NCBI GenBank assembly: GCA_002946415.1
Contig: NJPS01000074.1
Location: 124,001-188,000, forward strand
Origin: Rutstroemia sp. NJR-2017a BVV2
Taxonomy: Eukaryota; Ascomycota; Leotiomycetes; Helotiales; Rutstroemiaceae
Length of the DNA stretch: 64,000 bases
Reading direction: 5' to 3'
Shown: positions 1-9,982 of the stretch, in pieces
Numbering within the stretch: the first letter of the stretch is position 1
Layout: each line of letters starts with the position of its first letter
The notes under the pieces: model-generated
The model's database searches: none
What the model saw: the letters and a program-made list of their open reading frames with translations, nothing else
What the model was told of the DNA's origin: nothing
Position numbers and translations under genes: made by a program

Positions 1-1187
1 GGACCTTCCACCCGACCAGCAGAATCCAAACTTTCATCAATACCAGATGCCATACTTCCCAAGCTCATAGTCCTAGACAAAGTCATGCTAGCATTCCGTG
101 ATAAGCCTCTAGGTGGTGCCGCCCCTCCGGTCTGTAGAGCGTAATCCGCGCCCAACGTAACATCACTGCGATCATCTGCATGGTCGGGATTGGTGATAAA
201 GGACGATATCGAAGATGTTTGACTAGAATGTCGACTTCTTAAAAATTTGGGTCTCCTACCATTCGAAAGAGTGAATCCAGGAGTAGCTCCAGCGTCAACG
301 GTGAGATGATTTTGAGTCAAACTGCGATTAGATGATTCGCGGTGCAACTTCGACTGATCGTCTGTCGATTCAACGAAAGCTCTTAGGTTCTGGCTAGACC
401 TTTTAGGAGTAGCGTCCTGATCCTCATCTGTATCTGCCCTAGATTGTGATGCAGTCTCATAATCATTCACGCTTGCCATTGACATTGCCCGAGAAATGGT
501 CCTAGCAGCGGCCGCAGCTGTTGGAGACGAAGAAAGAGTCTCGAGAGTAGATGTATTTTCCTCCCTAGAATGTCCAGAGCCTTCATCTTCCACGTTCACG
601 GCATATCGAGCTTGAGGAGGTCCTGGGGTTTTGTATGCGCCATCGGGTGTCGGAGGAGAACCGAATTCCTGCTCTTTTTTAGGTCCTGCGGGCTTCCTCG
701 GTGTCTGCGTCTCCTTCGCAGGCGTGTCCTCATCGTCCGCATCGTCCCTACCACTATCGAAAAGATATGTATCATCCTCCCCAGTTTTGCCCCGTAGGCC
801 GATTGGTGAGACAGTGGGCATGAAACTTGATTCCACATTATCCAAATGTCGTCGCATAGCTTTCTCATCCACGATGCTCATCACACTTTCACTTCTGTTG
901 TCATCATTGTCGCTGTGAGGGTATAGTACACTACTACTATCGCTCGGTGGGGCCAACGACGGTAAGTTCGCAGGGTCGAGAGGGTCGAGATGATTGTTCT
1001 GTTCAAGATGGGAGTTAAAGGATATCGAATCGTCGTTCTGACTTCCATTCGAGGCCAAATCATGGAAGTTGTGAAACGTAAATTGCTCGCTTTCGATGTC
1101 TGAGTCTCTGCGCGCAGTTTGGGGTCGCGAATCAGTTGTTGACATTGTTGACATGGTCGACAGAGTATTATCTTCCCCTTCCGCCAT
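1..1187 (-). CDS. Low-complexity Ser/Thr/Asp-rich protein, N-terminal part (partial)
   Basis: The minus strand is open from an ATG at 1187 to the window edge, at least 395 codons with no stop or evident intron. The protein begins MAEGEDNTLSTMSTMSTTDS and is rich in Ser, Thr, Asp, Asn and Glu throughout. There is no signal peptide, transmembrane segment or recognisable fold in the visible part, so this looks like the disordered N-terminal region of a larger regulatory or scaffold protein whose domains lie outside the window. Ser/Pro-directed and Arg-x-x-Ser contexts (for example RRDS, RSSQ, SRNAS) would suit phosphorylation, which is inference. I do not recognise the family. The call of coding rests on the long open frame and coherent composition. 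Confidence 0.8.
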   Translation of the reverse strand, partial: MAEGEDNTLSTMSTMSTTDSRPQTARRDSDIESEQFTFHNFHDLASNGSQNDDSISFNSHLEQNNHLDPLDPANLPSLAPPSDSSSVLYPHSDNDDNRSESVMSIVDEKAMRRHLDNVESSFMPTVSPIGLRGKTGEDDTYLFDSGRDDADDEDTPAKETQTPRKPAGPKKEQEFGSPPTPDGAYKTPGPPQARYAVNVEDEGSGHSREENTSTLETLSSSPTAAAAARTISRAMSMASVNDYETASQSRADTDEDQDATPKRSSQNLRAFVESTDDQSKLHRESSNRSLTQNHLTVDAGATPGFTLSNGRRPKFLRSRHSSQTSSISSFITNPDHADDRSDVTLGADYALQTGGAAPPRGLSRNASMTLSRTMSLGSMASGIDESLDSAGRVEG

Positions 1188-1559
1188 ATTGTATTATTTC
1201 CACACGTCGCATCCGTTGGGGGGGAAAGTCGTCCGTGGACGTCGGGCTTCGTTTCTGTATCGTGGTGTTTCCTTTTCCCAGATAAACGCGCTCGGTCCTC
1301 GAAGGAGATAGTGAACTGGGCAATATGTATTGAATGGGAGCAAGAACGGCCTTTAGGGGTTGATTGAATCTAACACTACAAGAAATAGATTAAATAGTTC
1401 GTAAGAGCATATTAAAGTCGTCGCAACAAAGGCAATACCCCGTCAATTGGAATTTGAAGCTGTTGATAATTAATTGGTGCAGTAGAAAGTTAAAAAAAAA
1501 CGTTTAGAAGATCTACAAACAAATCAGTGTCAACAATGCATCGAGGTTGCCCAGGCCTG

Positions 1560-1832
1560 CTATGATGAGTGATGTTTCACAGCTGGTGCGGCATTTGGTC
1601 TCACATGTTGGAGCCTGAGTTTGAGCTGGAGTTTGAGCCTTGTATTTTGGGCATCAGACTTCCCCTCCACTTCTAATCCCCATCCCCGTCCCCTCGCAAT
1701 CATCTTCACGAGAGTCTGGCCTTCTTCGTCATCAACCTCAATCCATTGTCCAACACCTTCTGGCCTTGCTTCCCATGGCGGAAAGGCTGTTTGTATGTCA
1801 GAGTTTTCTGCAGCAAAAACCATCTCTACCAT
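1560..1832 (-). CDS. Possible small protein, 90 aa
   Basis: A 90-codon ATG-initiated ORF on the minus strand. Its middle has a protein-like composition with acidic and basic clusters (IEVDDEEGQTLVKMI, GRGWGLEVEG). The tail KLQLKLRLQ is repetitive because the DNA there repeats a short gagttt/gagctg unit. There is no signal peptide or transmembrane segment and I recognise no family. It could be chance; no splice sites or strong promoter elements were found to support it. Confidence 0.2.
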   Translation of the reverse strand: MVEMVFAAENSDIQTAFPPWEARPEGVGQWIEVDDEEGQTLVKMIARGRGWGLEVEGKSDAQNTRLKLQLKLRLQHVRPNAAPAVKHHSS

Positions 1833-1865
1833 ATTGTCAACTCTTGTTCACCACGCACCACGCTA

Positions 1866-1924
1866 TGTCTGAGATCCGAGGTCTAAGGTCTGCGGTCTGA
1901 GGTCTGAGGTCTGAGGTCTGAGGT
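1866..1924. repeat. 7-bp tandem repeat (TCTGAGG)n
   Basis: About eight consecutive copies of a TCTGAGG-type heptamer. The left copies are degenerate (ATCCGAGG, TCTAAGG, TCTGCGG) and the last four are perfect. This is a small minisatellite in an intergenic region. Confidence 0.85.
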
Positions 1925-2569
1925 ACTGTGAGCTGGAGTGGGTGCGACAAAAGTCATGATGGTACCTTTCCGCACACACAAAACCGCGCAACCGCGCCAA
2001 ACCCGTCTTTGCTCAAATACTTCCCGGAAGTACGACTCAGTCACATTATCCCGTGCTCCGATGGAAAGCGATAATCTATCGGGGCAAGGAGAAGGATCTC
2101 ACACCTTTCCTTCTCGCTGATTGGGTATTGCTCTCATAGGACTCCGCGACAGACTCAGTCTTCGTGTAATTTATCACTTAGGGGAAACTGTGGTAAACGA
2201 GCTTCCGTTAAGTGTTAGAGGCATCGCGACAACCTGCGCTTAGGGGATCAAAAGTGTCAAAAAATGGAACCATTACCTTATGATTACTTTCTAAGCGCAG
2301 ATAAATACCCTCAATCTTTTCCTTGTGTCGTTTTTACTTTTCTTTCATTTCGCTTCCATTTTCATTCACCTATCTTGCTTACTTGACTCGAGAGATCCAA
2401 ACTTCTTCGTTCACTAACGAACAAGCCAACTTCACTGACCCTTTTGGTACACAAAACCCCCACTAGCACCCCGCCATCAAGATCCAACCAAACCCGCCAA
2501 CGCCGCACAGCAAAATAGCTTGTGATAGACACCCCAACAACATCATAAGTCCTTACCTCACCAGCAACC

Positions 2570-3665
2570 ATGACTACCACATCAATGATCAAACCAAAGT
2601 TCTTGTCTAAGGGCGATGAACTCGGTGTTGTTGCTGTTGGCTTCTCGGGCGGTCAAGTAAGTTGTCCTCTCTGAAATGCGCCGCTTACCCAACTAACCAA
2701 CAAAAAAGTGCAAACCAGGAGTTGATGCAGCACCATCTGCTCTTATTCAAAGTGGACTTCTTACCCAACTTTCCGAAGAATTGGGCTACAAGCTCCATCA
2801 TGACGATACCGTGCATTCCTACAAAGAACTTATGCCTGCCGACGATCCCCCTTACAGAAACATGAAGAACCCACTTGCTGTATCTGCCGTCACCCAAAAA
2901 CTCTCGGAACAAGTCTACAACCATGCGCGAGAAGGCAGATGTGTTCTGACACTTGGTGGTGACCATTCTATTGCTATTGGGACAGTTTCCGGATCGGCGA
3001 AAGCTATCCGGGAACGTCTGGGACGAGAAATGGCTTTGATCTGGGTAGACGCACACGCGGATATCAATACCCCTGAATCCAGTGACAGTGGGAACATCCA
3101 CGGCATGCCCGTTGCTTTCTTGGCTGGTCTAGCAAAAGAGAAGAGGGAAGATATCTTCGGATGGTTAAAGGAAGATCATCTCATCAGTGTAAACAAGATT
3201 GTTTACATTGGATTGAGGGACGTAGATAGAGGGGAGAAAGTGATCTTAAGGGAGAACGGAATCAAAGCATTCAGTATGCATGACATTGACAGGTTTGTGC
3301 ACCCATCGTACTCCTTTTCGTACAACAAACTAACTCCATCTACCTTCAGACACGGAATCGGAAGAGTCATGGAAATGGCATTGGCACATATTGGAAACGA
3401 TACCCCAATCCATCTTTCTTTCGATGTTGATGGTCTAGATCCTATGTGGGCGCCATCTACCGGTACGCCGGTTCGTGGAGGTTTGACCTTGAGAGAAGGA
3501 GACTATATTTGTGAATGTGTACACGAAACCGGCTCCTTGGTTGCTATTGACTTGGTAGAAGTCAACCCCACTTTGGAGCCGGGTATCAATGATATCGGTG
3601 CTCATGAAACCGTCAGAGCAGGATGCTCTTTGGTTAGATGTGCATTGGGCGAAAGCTTACTTTAA
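2570..3665 (+). CDS. CAR1: Arginase
   Basis: Arginase hydrolyses L-arginine to ornithine and urea. Three exons: 2570-2656, 2709-3292 and 3350-3665, giving 328 residues, the usual size for fungal arginase. The first intron (2657-2708) restores the frame. The second (3293-3349, 57 nt) is a multiple of three, so the frame stays open across it, but it interrupts the conserved DIDR/HGIGRVMEMA junction and ends in CTTCAG, so it is real. The binuclear manganese ligands are visible: GGDHS near residue 115, DAHADIN near 145, and DVDGLDP starting at residue 249. The C-terminal VDLVEVNP segment is also typical. The protein is expected to be cytosolic or peroxisomal; no clear targeting peptide is seen. 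Confidence 0.97.
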
Positions 3666-5147
3666 GACGGGGTTTTGGTCGCAGATTGGGGATGACCGGG
3701 GGCACAAGATGCTAAGATTTCTTTTGCAGAATTGGTACAGATACCCGGACGCTTTTGTCCTTGTCGTCGGGAGAGGGCGCAGGGGAGTGAGTATTTCGTA
3801 CAAAGGAAATAAGAATCCAGATGCCCTGGTTACAGTTACCTAGGTAAGGATGGGCGGTTAGCGATCAATGGCGGTGTTTGACCAGGGTAGGAAATAGAAA
3901 AACATTCACACGTGCGATTCGATGAAGCATCCCGTCCCGCATCAACAAGGTTAGAAACCTCGGAACAATGATCGTCAAGATCATGCAACGCAGAATTCCA
4001 AGAAATGGACAAATCTGCAATTCCCATACCTTAATGGTAATCTGTAGCTCGTCATTGTATTTACTAAAGTATTCCATCGAGACAAAACGGAGTGCTGCGC
4101 TGCTGCTGGACATCCGCGTCGCGCCGTTCCCTGCATTTACCTACCACTCCTGCTTTCCCACACCAGCCTCATGAATTTCTCGGGCGGATTTTCTGCCCTT
4201 CAAGGCTCTTAAAATTTGTGTCGTCACCCCCAGCCATCACAAATATCGCGCAACACATTGATTGTTATTATTATCCTCTTCGCAGGGCGCCTAAACTTTT
4301 AATTCACACCGCAACGGTGTACTTCCTTCTTGTTTCTTGGAAAATACTTCTACACCACACCACGCTGCACCACCCTCTTTACTCGGTGTCTCTTTCTCTA
4401 TTTGTACATCTTCAATCCTAGAAGATCCACGGAGGCACATACAATCGCTCTCGCTCTCGAGTCCTTCACCTATCACCTCATCTATTATTGTACGACTCCC
4501 CGCCGCGATTTATTTTCCGAGCACCCGGACAGTACCTGAACTGAAAAGCACGTACCCGCCTGTACCTTGTGCTCACTATCACTCACCTACTTGTCGCCCA
4601 AGAGCCGATTCGACCCCTTCCGAGTTCCAAACAAAGACAATTGTGGAGTTTCCAGTGAGGCAAGACAAGACAACAAACCAGCGCGCAAAACGTGGACAAG
4701 TCAATTCGGTGAAGCGCAAAAGCTTTGGCTAGGGTTGCATCAGAGACCGAGCAGAGAAGGAAAGACAGAAAAAGAGGGGAGAGATTTTTATTGTTATATT
4801 TATCTTTGAAGACTCGGTCGCAGGTTTGAGAATTTTGGAGGGATTGCGTTTGGACTCGCTGTGATTACTCGACGACGACAACGACAAGCACAACGAAGGA
4901 CGGAATTGCTTTCGAAGGTCGGTGAATTTGAGAAGCGCGACTACTTTTTGAAATAAAAGCAAGCATTGGGTAGTTCTTTTGGCACAAGAGGCAGGACGAA
5001 TAAGTTGATGAATCGCACGATTTGACTCTGTTCAAAATCGAAACCAAACCACCACACGCAATTTGAGTCGAGAACCCTCAAATCCGTAACCCTTAAATTT
5101 CGACACAACAAATCTCTCACCCACAACTCCCAAAACAAACCGCCAAA
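3666..5147. other. Intergenic region and long pyrimidine-rich leader
   Basis: This is the arginase 3' flank followed by the promoter and probable long 5' UTR of the next gene. From about 4190 to 5147 the plus strand is rich in C, T and CA-type repeats, as in promoters of highly expressed fungal genes. Open frames here, such as 4337-4732, are low-complexity translations of this skewed DNA and are not called. Confidence 0.5.
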
Positions 5148-5705
5148 ATGGTCTCCACAATCAGCAGCTCCTCCCCCACCGTCCTCCTCCAGCGCGTGCG
5201 CACCAAATACCGCTGGCCGCCGATGCAGCTCAACTTCTGGCTCTTCATCATGCTCGTCGCCTCCTCCACTGTCCTCGGCATCACGGCCAACTTCCTCAGC
5301 ATCCAGGACCAAATGCACCTGGGCGTGCCGTGGTACTTCCCCTACTGGGTCACGGTCGGCTCGCTCAGCGTCTTCTTCATCATCGTCATGCTGTACCTGA
5401 TCTCGAAACGACAGCTCCTGCCGGGCATCGTGATACTCGGCAGTTTTATCCTGTTCGTGCTGTGGATGGTTGGGCTGATTGTCTTTAGCGTGCAGCTTTG
5501 GGGCACGTCGGGCGTTAACTCTATGTGCAATTTGTATGTCAATAACGATGCGCAGAGCAGTGCGGATCAGGCGACGTTGGCGTGGTTGGAGCAGAGGAGT
5601 ATTTGTCAGAGTTGGCAGGCGGCTTGGTCGTTTGAGTTGATTGGGTGTATATTTTTGTTGTGGATGATTATTATGGCGTATCAGGTTTATAAGGATGATG
5701 AGTAG
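5148..5705 (+). CDS. MARVEL-like four-helix membrane protein, 185 aa
   Basis: A single-exon 185-residue protein starting at an ATG in a good context (AAAATGG). Four hydrophobic helices are visible at about residues 28-50, 62-86, 89-118 and 155-181. A hydrophilic N-terminus precedes them, and the loop between helices 3 and 4 contains two cysteines (SMCNLY, SICQSW). Both termini are predicted cytosolic, and the C-terminus ends in charged KDDE. This four-helix M-shaped layout matches small fungal MARVEL-domain-like membrane proteins. Helical layout, not conserved residues, is the basis of the assignment, and function is unknown. Codon use is strikingly GC-rich at the 5' half and AT-rich at the 3' half. 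Confidence 0.85.
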   Translation: MVSTISSSSPTVLLQRVRTKYRWPPMQLNFWLFIMLVASSTVLGITANFLSIQDQMHLGVPWYFPYWVTVGSLSVFFIIVMLYLISKRQLLPGIVILGSFILFVLWMVGLIVFSVQLWGTSGVNSMCNLYVNNDAQSSADQATLAWLEQRSICQSWQAAWSFELIGCIFLLWMIIMAYQVYKDDE

Positions 5706-7121
5706 AGTATGGTGGTTGGGTTATGCTTGGAGGGGTCTGGAAAGTCTGGAGGCGGCAGCTGTGTTGGAGGAATCAGTTGCGAGCAAGTTTATGAATAGGA
5801 TGAGATGGGTTGTGATAGGTAAAGGGAGGAGGGAAAGCATTTTGCATATATTTATACCTTTGATTTGGAGGGGCGGGTGATCGGATCTAGGCATTGGTGG
5901 GGATATGAGATATGATTTAAACAATGTGTGTGGTATATGATGAAAGGAATACATGACGAACGGGGTATGAGCTATGCCTGCCATGGAAGACGAGCTGGAT
6001 GGACGATTATATCATATTAGCTGGCGTTGGTGGTGATGGGGAACATTCCCGGATACAATTCTAAGTTTGGAGGGAGGGGAAGGAAAGGGGGGAAATGAAA
6101 GGTAAAAGGTGGATAAGACATCATTTTAAATTCTACTCAGTTCAGTTGAATGTAATGTATATATATTTTTGTGTGCATGTTGGATAGTTAGTCACTTGGA
6201 AAGATGGGGAAGTCAAGGAATAGATGGACTGATCATTGTTTGCCTGAACACATCAGTATTTTGGATATGCCCTACTATAGTGCTACTGATAATATGTAAG
6301 TTTCGAGTACTTGAACTTTCTGATTGGGCGAATTGCGAAGCACATGTCGCGAATTCAGAAATTTTGAACTTCCCGATTGGGCAATTGTGAAGACTGCATT
6401 CTCACCGAATATATACAGAGGCAGGTGATATTGACGGTTCTGGAGGAGAAGCTCAGGAATATACGGTGCTTTTGGATCAAATAAAGTCATACCGTTTATC
6501 CAATCCATGCTCACAGATACCCAGAAACTTCATACTGGACAGTATGAAGTTACTTAACATTTGGAAGCAAGGGCAGCGAATGAACGAGCGTTGGAATAGG
6601 TAAGTTGCTGTGGCTTGACTTTTCAACCGTGGCACAAGAATCACACAAAATACGAAAGTAGATGGTTCGGTGCTTGGTTAAGGTAAGTCTAGTCCTATTG
6701 AATCCTGATCCAAACAGTTGTAGATGGAAAGGGTGGTAAGGAGAAGTTCGTAGAAAGGTCGTATACTATTCCTGTCAGTGAATTTAGTAGGAAGCTTCCT
6801 GGTTCTTCGCCAGTGTTGCACGCGAACGATCGTACTTTACTCAAGGTTGACCAGCCAGTTGTTCTTGTGTGTAATCAGCTTCTTTCATAACTAGCTAAGT
6901 TGCATTACTTCTGATTAACATTATGAGACCACTGCCAGTTGTCGCGGCTCGGACAACGTTGACCCGCTAACCTGACCTCCTACTCTCCAGACATGAACAT
7001 GAGATAAACATTAATTTCAACAATCGTTCTTCCTTCCAACTATCATAAATTCGTATCGTTAGGCATCGCCATGGGTATACGCATCATCAAGAGATGTATG
7101 CTGTTTGCAGAACGCAACCGT
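5706..7121. other. Intergenic region
   Basis: A G-rich plus strand immediately downstream of the membrane protein gene (3' UTR) is followed by ordinary intergenic DNA. It contains an imperfect internal direct repeat (6311-6392) and a short motif at 6254-6282 that recurs on the other side of the secreted-protein gene. No further gene is supported. Confidence 0.5.
6311..6392. repeat. Imperfect direct repeat, two 29-30 bp units
   Basis: Units at 6311-6340 and 6364-6392 share TTGAACTT, GATTGGGC and AATTG(C/T)GAAG, separated by 23 bp. This is probably a local duplication. Confidence 0.7.
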
Positions 7122-7913
7122 TCAGTTAGGTTGTCCATAAAAGTCGTTGGCTTGGAAGTACACTTTGTTTCCATTGAAAGGCTTGGCTTTGTCACAAGCT
7201 TGTGAAAGAACCTTTTGCACGTTGTCGAAGTTATCCGTGGTCGTCTTGCACTTAATGTTGAGCCCGCCATATCCGCTGTTGCCCTCATCATCGTTGTAAG
7301 TGGTAGTGCAGCCCTTAGTCGCGTCGGCAGCCTGTTGGGCGAGGGACTTAGCATTCGCATAGTCGGAACCGCGACAAACCATCTGCTTGTAGCCGTCTAC
7401 AGAAGGATCGTAGATAGCAGCGACGAAATTATCGCCGGGGCCGAGACGCAATGGTAACGCCTTTCGCGAGTTGGCAGTTTTGCCTTTGGGAATGCAGAGG
7501 TTCTGATCTCCGTCGAAGGTAACTTGTACATGCATATTCTTGGTTGTGCAGATGGATTTGATCATAGAGATGGGACCATCGCACCATTCCATGGCATTGG
7601 CGCATATCCCAGCGCTTTTGGGATCCAAGTTGCACTGCTGCTCATCGGATGCGCATTTTTTGGCAGTGCAATCCGTGCGCTCCTGCGTATTGCACTTTCT
7701 CTCGCAGTAACTTCCGTCAGCATATCCCTTGGCTGTTGCGTGAGTTCGCGTGTATCCGCTGGAACATTGAGCAGAGCCGGTGAGGTACCAGTTGACACAC
7801 CTTTGAGGTGTATCGCATCTAATGCCTTCGTCGTCTCTGCTTTGGAGGAGGTGTGGGCTAGCAAGAGCTGCCTGCGTAGTGGCGAGGACGGTGAGGATGA
7901 TTGAGGATTTCAT
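7122..7913 (-). CDS. Secreted cysteine-rich protein, 263 aa
   Basis: A single-exon 263-residue protein. Residues 1 to about 18 form a classic signal peptide (MKSSIILTVLATTQAALAS) with an Ala-x-Ala-type cleavage site. The mature protein has 16 cysteines, an even number consistent with eight disulfides in the oxidising secretory pathway. Most of them (12) lie in the N-terminal half, and the C-terminal half carries four. There is no transmembrane segment or GPI signal. Composition (small, secreted, Cys-rich, no known domain) fits fungal extracellular or effector-like proteins, but I recognise no named family. A TATA-like GTATAAG lies about 175 bp upstream, and the leader contains a 27-bp direct repeat. 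Confidence 0.85.
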   Translation of the reverse strand: MKSSIILTVLATTQAALASPHLLQSRDDEGIRCDTPQRCVNWYLTGSAQCSSGYTRTHATAKGYADGSYCERKCNTQERTDCTAKKCASDEQQCNLDPKSAGICANAMEWCDGPISMIKSICTTKNMHVQVTFDGDQNLCIPKGKTANSRKALPLRLGPGDNFVAAIYDPSVDGYKQMVCRGSDYANAKSLAQQAADATKGCTTTYNDDEGNSGYGGLNIKCKTTTDNFDNVQKVLSQACDKAKPFNGNKVYFQANDFYGQPN

Positions 7914-8921
7914 TTTGTTGAGTTAGATGATTTAGACTGTCGTGAATGCTGAGGAGGATTTGGAGAAGTTAGGAGAAGAATAGGTGTGCAAGAGCAGACT
8001 GAATGCTCGAGAGGATTTGGAGATGTTCGAAGAGTGATGAGTGGATAGGGAAGAGAGGATTGCAGCAACGAGGGAAGAACGTGAAGCTCTTATACTTGAA
8101 ATTCTGGAGACAAGCATGATCGCAACCTCTCATTGTTAGAAGGACGGGGTGATCGCGCCTGCGGCCACTTGGCCTAGTATTCTCAGTATTCTGTATATGC
8201 CCCACGGTAGTGAGACAGATGAGATTCATGAGGATATATTCCAACAACCATTAGGCAATGGGGAAGTTCCTAATCAGGAAAATGGCAGTCGATCCATCAA
8301 GAAACCTAGAGGTTGAGGGATTTGATCCAAGTCCTAGGGCTCTTGGTTCGATGCTTCCGAAACATATACATACTTTAGTATACACCAAGTTTGCTTGCCA
8401 GAACAGCTCGCTTCTTGGCGGAGGATCTACAGGAGATCTTGCAGACCATTCTTTTCAAACAAGTAGTTTGTCTCAGCTTGCTCAGGGCGTGGAATCGAGG
8501 ACTTTAGAGTGCTACCCCTATGATGCAAACATGAGACATTCAGAGTGAAAGCGAATTCTATATAATTATTTTGATTTTTATCTTACCAGGTCTTTGATTC
8601 TACCTTGTATGAAAGACTAGATAGGATCAATCTGCTCTCATGGAGCAGCGTCACAGTTGGTTGAAAGCATTTATTTATCACCACGAACCGATCTGAGAAT
8701 ATCATTAATGTCATGATGAAAAATGGTCTTGTCATTCATTAAGCGTCATCCAGTTATCCAGTCCCATAAAAAGGTGCGTACCCACAAGTTACCCCGCCCG
8801 GGCCCGCCGTGCCATTATAAAAGATGATATCATATCTCATACACAAAGTGAATTCCCTCAACCCTTATCCTAACCTATCATATGTGTTCTCGCGCAATGG
8901 ATAGGTAGGTAGGTGAGCGGC
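7914..8921. other. Intergenic region (promoter of the secreted-protein gene)
   Basis: Contains the 27-bp direct repeat at 7944-8027 and the motif at 8184-8212 discussed in the findings. The small ORF at 8258-8548 shows no coding character. Otherwise nothing is recognised. Confidence 0.5.
7944..8027. repeat. 27-bp imperfect direct repeat in the leader of the secreted-protein gene
   Basis: The two units, 7944-7970 and 8001-8027, match at about 23 of 27 positions (GAATGCT... GAGGATTTGGAGA... GTT). They lie just upstream of the ATG at 7913, probably within the 5' UTR or proximal promoter. Confidence 0.7.
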
Positions 8922-9492
8922 TTAGTTGGACCATTTGGGATCGACTTGGGATCTATTAAAGAGGCAAGTTAGTGTGGGTGTTCTGTTAAAGCAGGATTGA
9001 ATTGAAAGGGAAGGGAAGGATAGGTGCATAGAGGATAGGTAGTATGAAGCAAAGAGAATGAGGTAAGGCGAGGGGAAGATAACATACCCAGTCTGCTTTT
9101 CATATGCACCTCTGAGACCATCAGTGATCTTCTCGTTGGTACCAGAACCCATTTGGTGACCGGTCTTCTTCTCGAGCATGTCGAGGGCTAATTTCATTTT
9201 CGTTAGCTTTCGTGTTTCATTCATCGCTCTTTTCCCGTCGTCGACCCGCATCCGTATCTTCTGCCTTTGTCCTCCTCCATCCAAGACCGGAAGGGATTGC
9301 TGCAAGATAACAACGAGCGGTAGAAGGGAGAGCAAGAAATAGAAGAAAAGAAGAAAACATACCCTTATCACCGTAGTCCTGTCCAGGAGCATTGGTGCCG
9401 GTGTTGGCGTTCCCTTGGTTTGTGCTTGGTCCGGTGGCAGTACCGCTTGAGCCGCTCATGGCACCCTTAGCTTTGTTGATGATGGAGTCCAT
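8922..9492 (-). CDS. Small hydrophilic protein, 86 aa (three exons)
   Basis: Three minus-strand exons, 9492-9363, 9187-9088 and 8952-8922, with GTATGT donors and TAG acceptors. They join into 86 residues starting MDSIINKAKGAMSG and ending VDPKWSN. The middle contains YGDKALDMLEKKTGH and KITDGLRGAYEKQTG, both predicted amphipathic helices. The protein is hydrophilic, with no cysteine, signal peptide or membrane segment, resembling small abundant stress or conidiation-associated proteins of ascomycetes. The family resemblance is an impression and function is unknown. A TATAAA box lies at 9623-9628, about 130 bp upstream. Reading without splicing gives misleading longer frames across the introns. 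Confidence 0.8.
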
Positions 9493-9982
9493 TTTTGCGT
9501 TGTGTTTGTTTGGTGGTTGATTGGATGGGAGTGTATGAAGTTGTTGATAGTTTGTTTGTTGTTTGTTTGTTTGTTATGAAGTATGAGAGGGGAAGAGAGA
9601 GAGGAGCAGACTTTAAGGGTCCTTTATACCCCTCCTGTAGAAGCTGACGTTTACGACATGGAAGTACAAAGTAAGTATTCTTGGTTGTGAAACTATCACA
9701 TTCCAAGCTTTTTAGCTTTGCCGAGTCGTAATGCTCAGCTCGGGAGCAGAAGAGAGAGGAAAGTGGGGCCGGAAAACGTGGGGTAGAAATGATGTACGCC
9801 AAGAGATCGGTGGCTCGGGGCTTGGCATGAAAGCAGGATACTCTCCTGTCTTTTCTTACTTACCGGAGGCTGGTACAGGAATAGAAGCTTTTGGAAAACG
9901 AAGCGGTGATGGACTCTGAATAGGTAAAATCTGCTGCTGAACCAAGAAACAAGAAATCTGCCTTGGTATTCGTGGCACTGGG
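9493..9982. other. Intergenic region
   Basis: Promoter of the 86-residue protein (TATAAA on the minus strand at 9623-9628, a GTTT-repeat leader at 9541-9575) and the 3' flank of the next minus-strand gene. No gene is seen. Confidence 0.5.

Larger units (their letters stand above)
1188..2569. other. Intergenic region between two divergent genes
   Basis: This is the divergent promoter space between the minus-strand gene ending at 1187 and arginase. It contains a short A-run near 1492-1500, a weak small ORF (1560-1832), a 7-bp tandem repeat (1866-1924) and a pyrimidine-rich stretch at about 2315-2400 that probably belongs to the arginase promoter or 5' UTR. Nothing else is supported. Confidence 0.6.

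Noticed and set aside
4337..4732. 131-codon plus-strand frame
   Set aside because: It is a translation of pyrimidine-skewed leader DNA, rich in Ser/Pro/Thr/His by base composition, overlapping other equally good frames.
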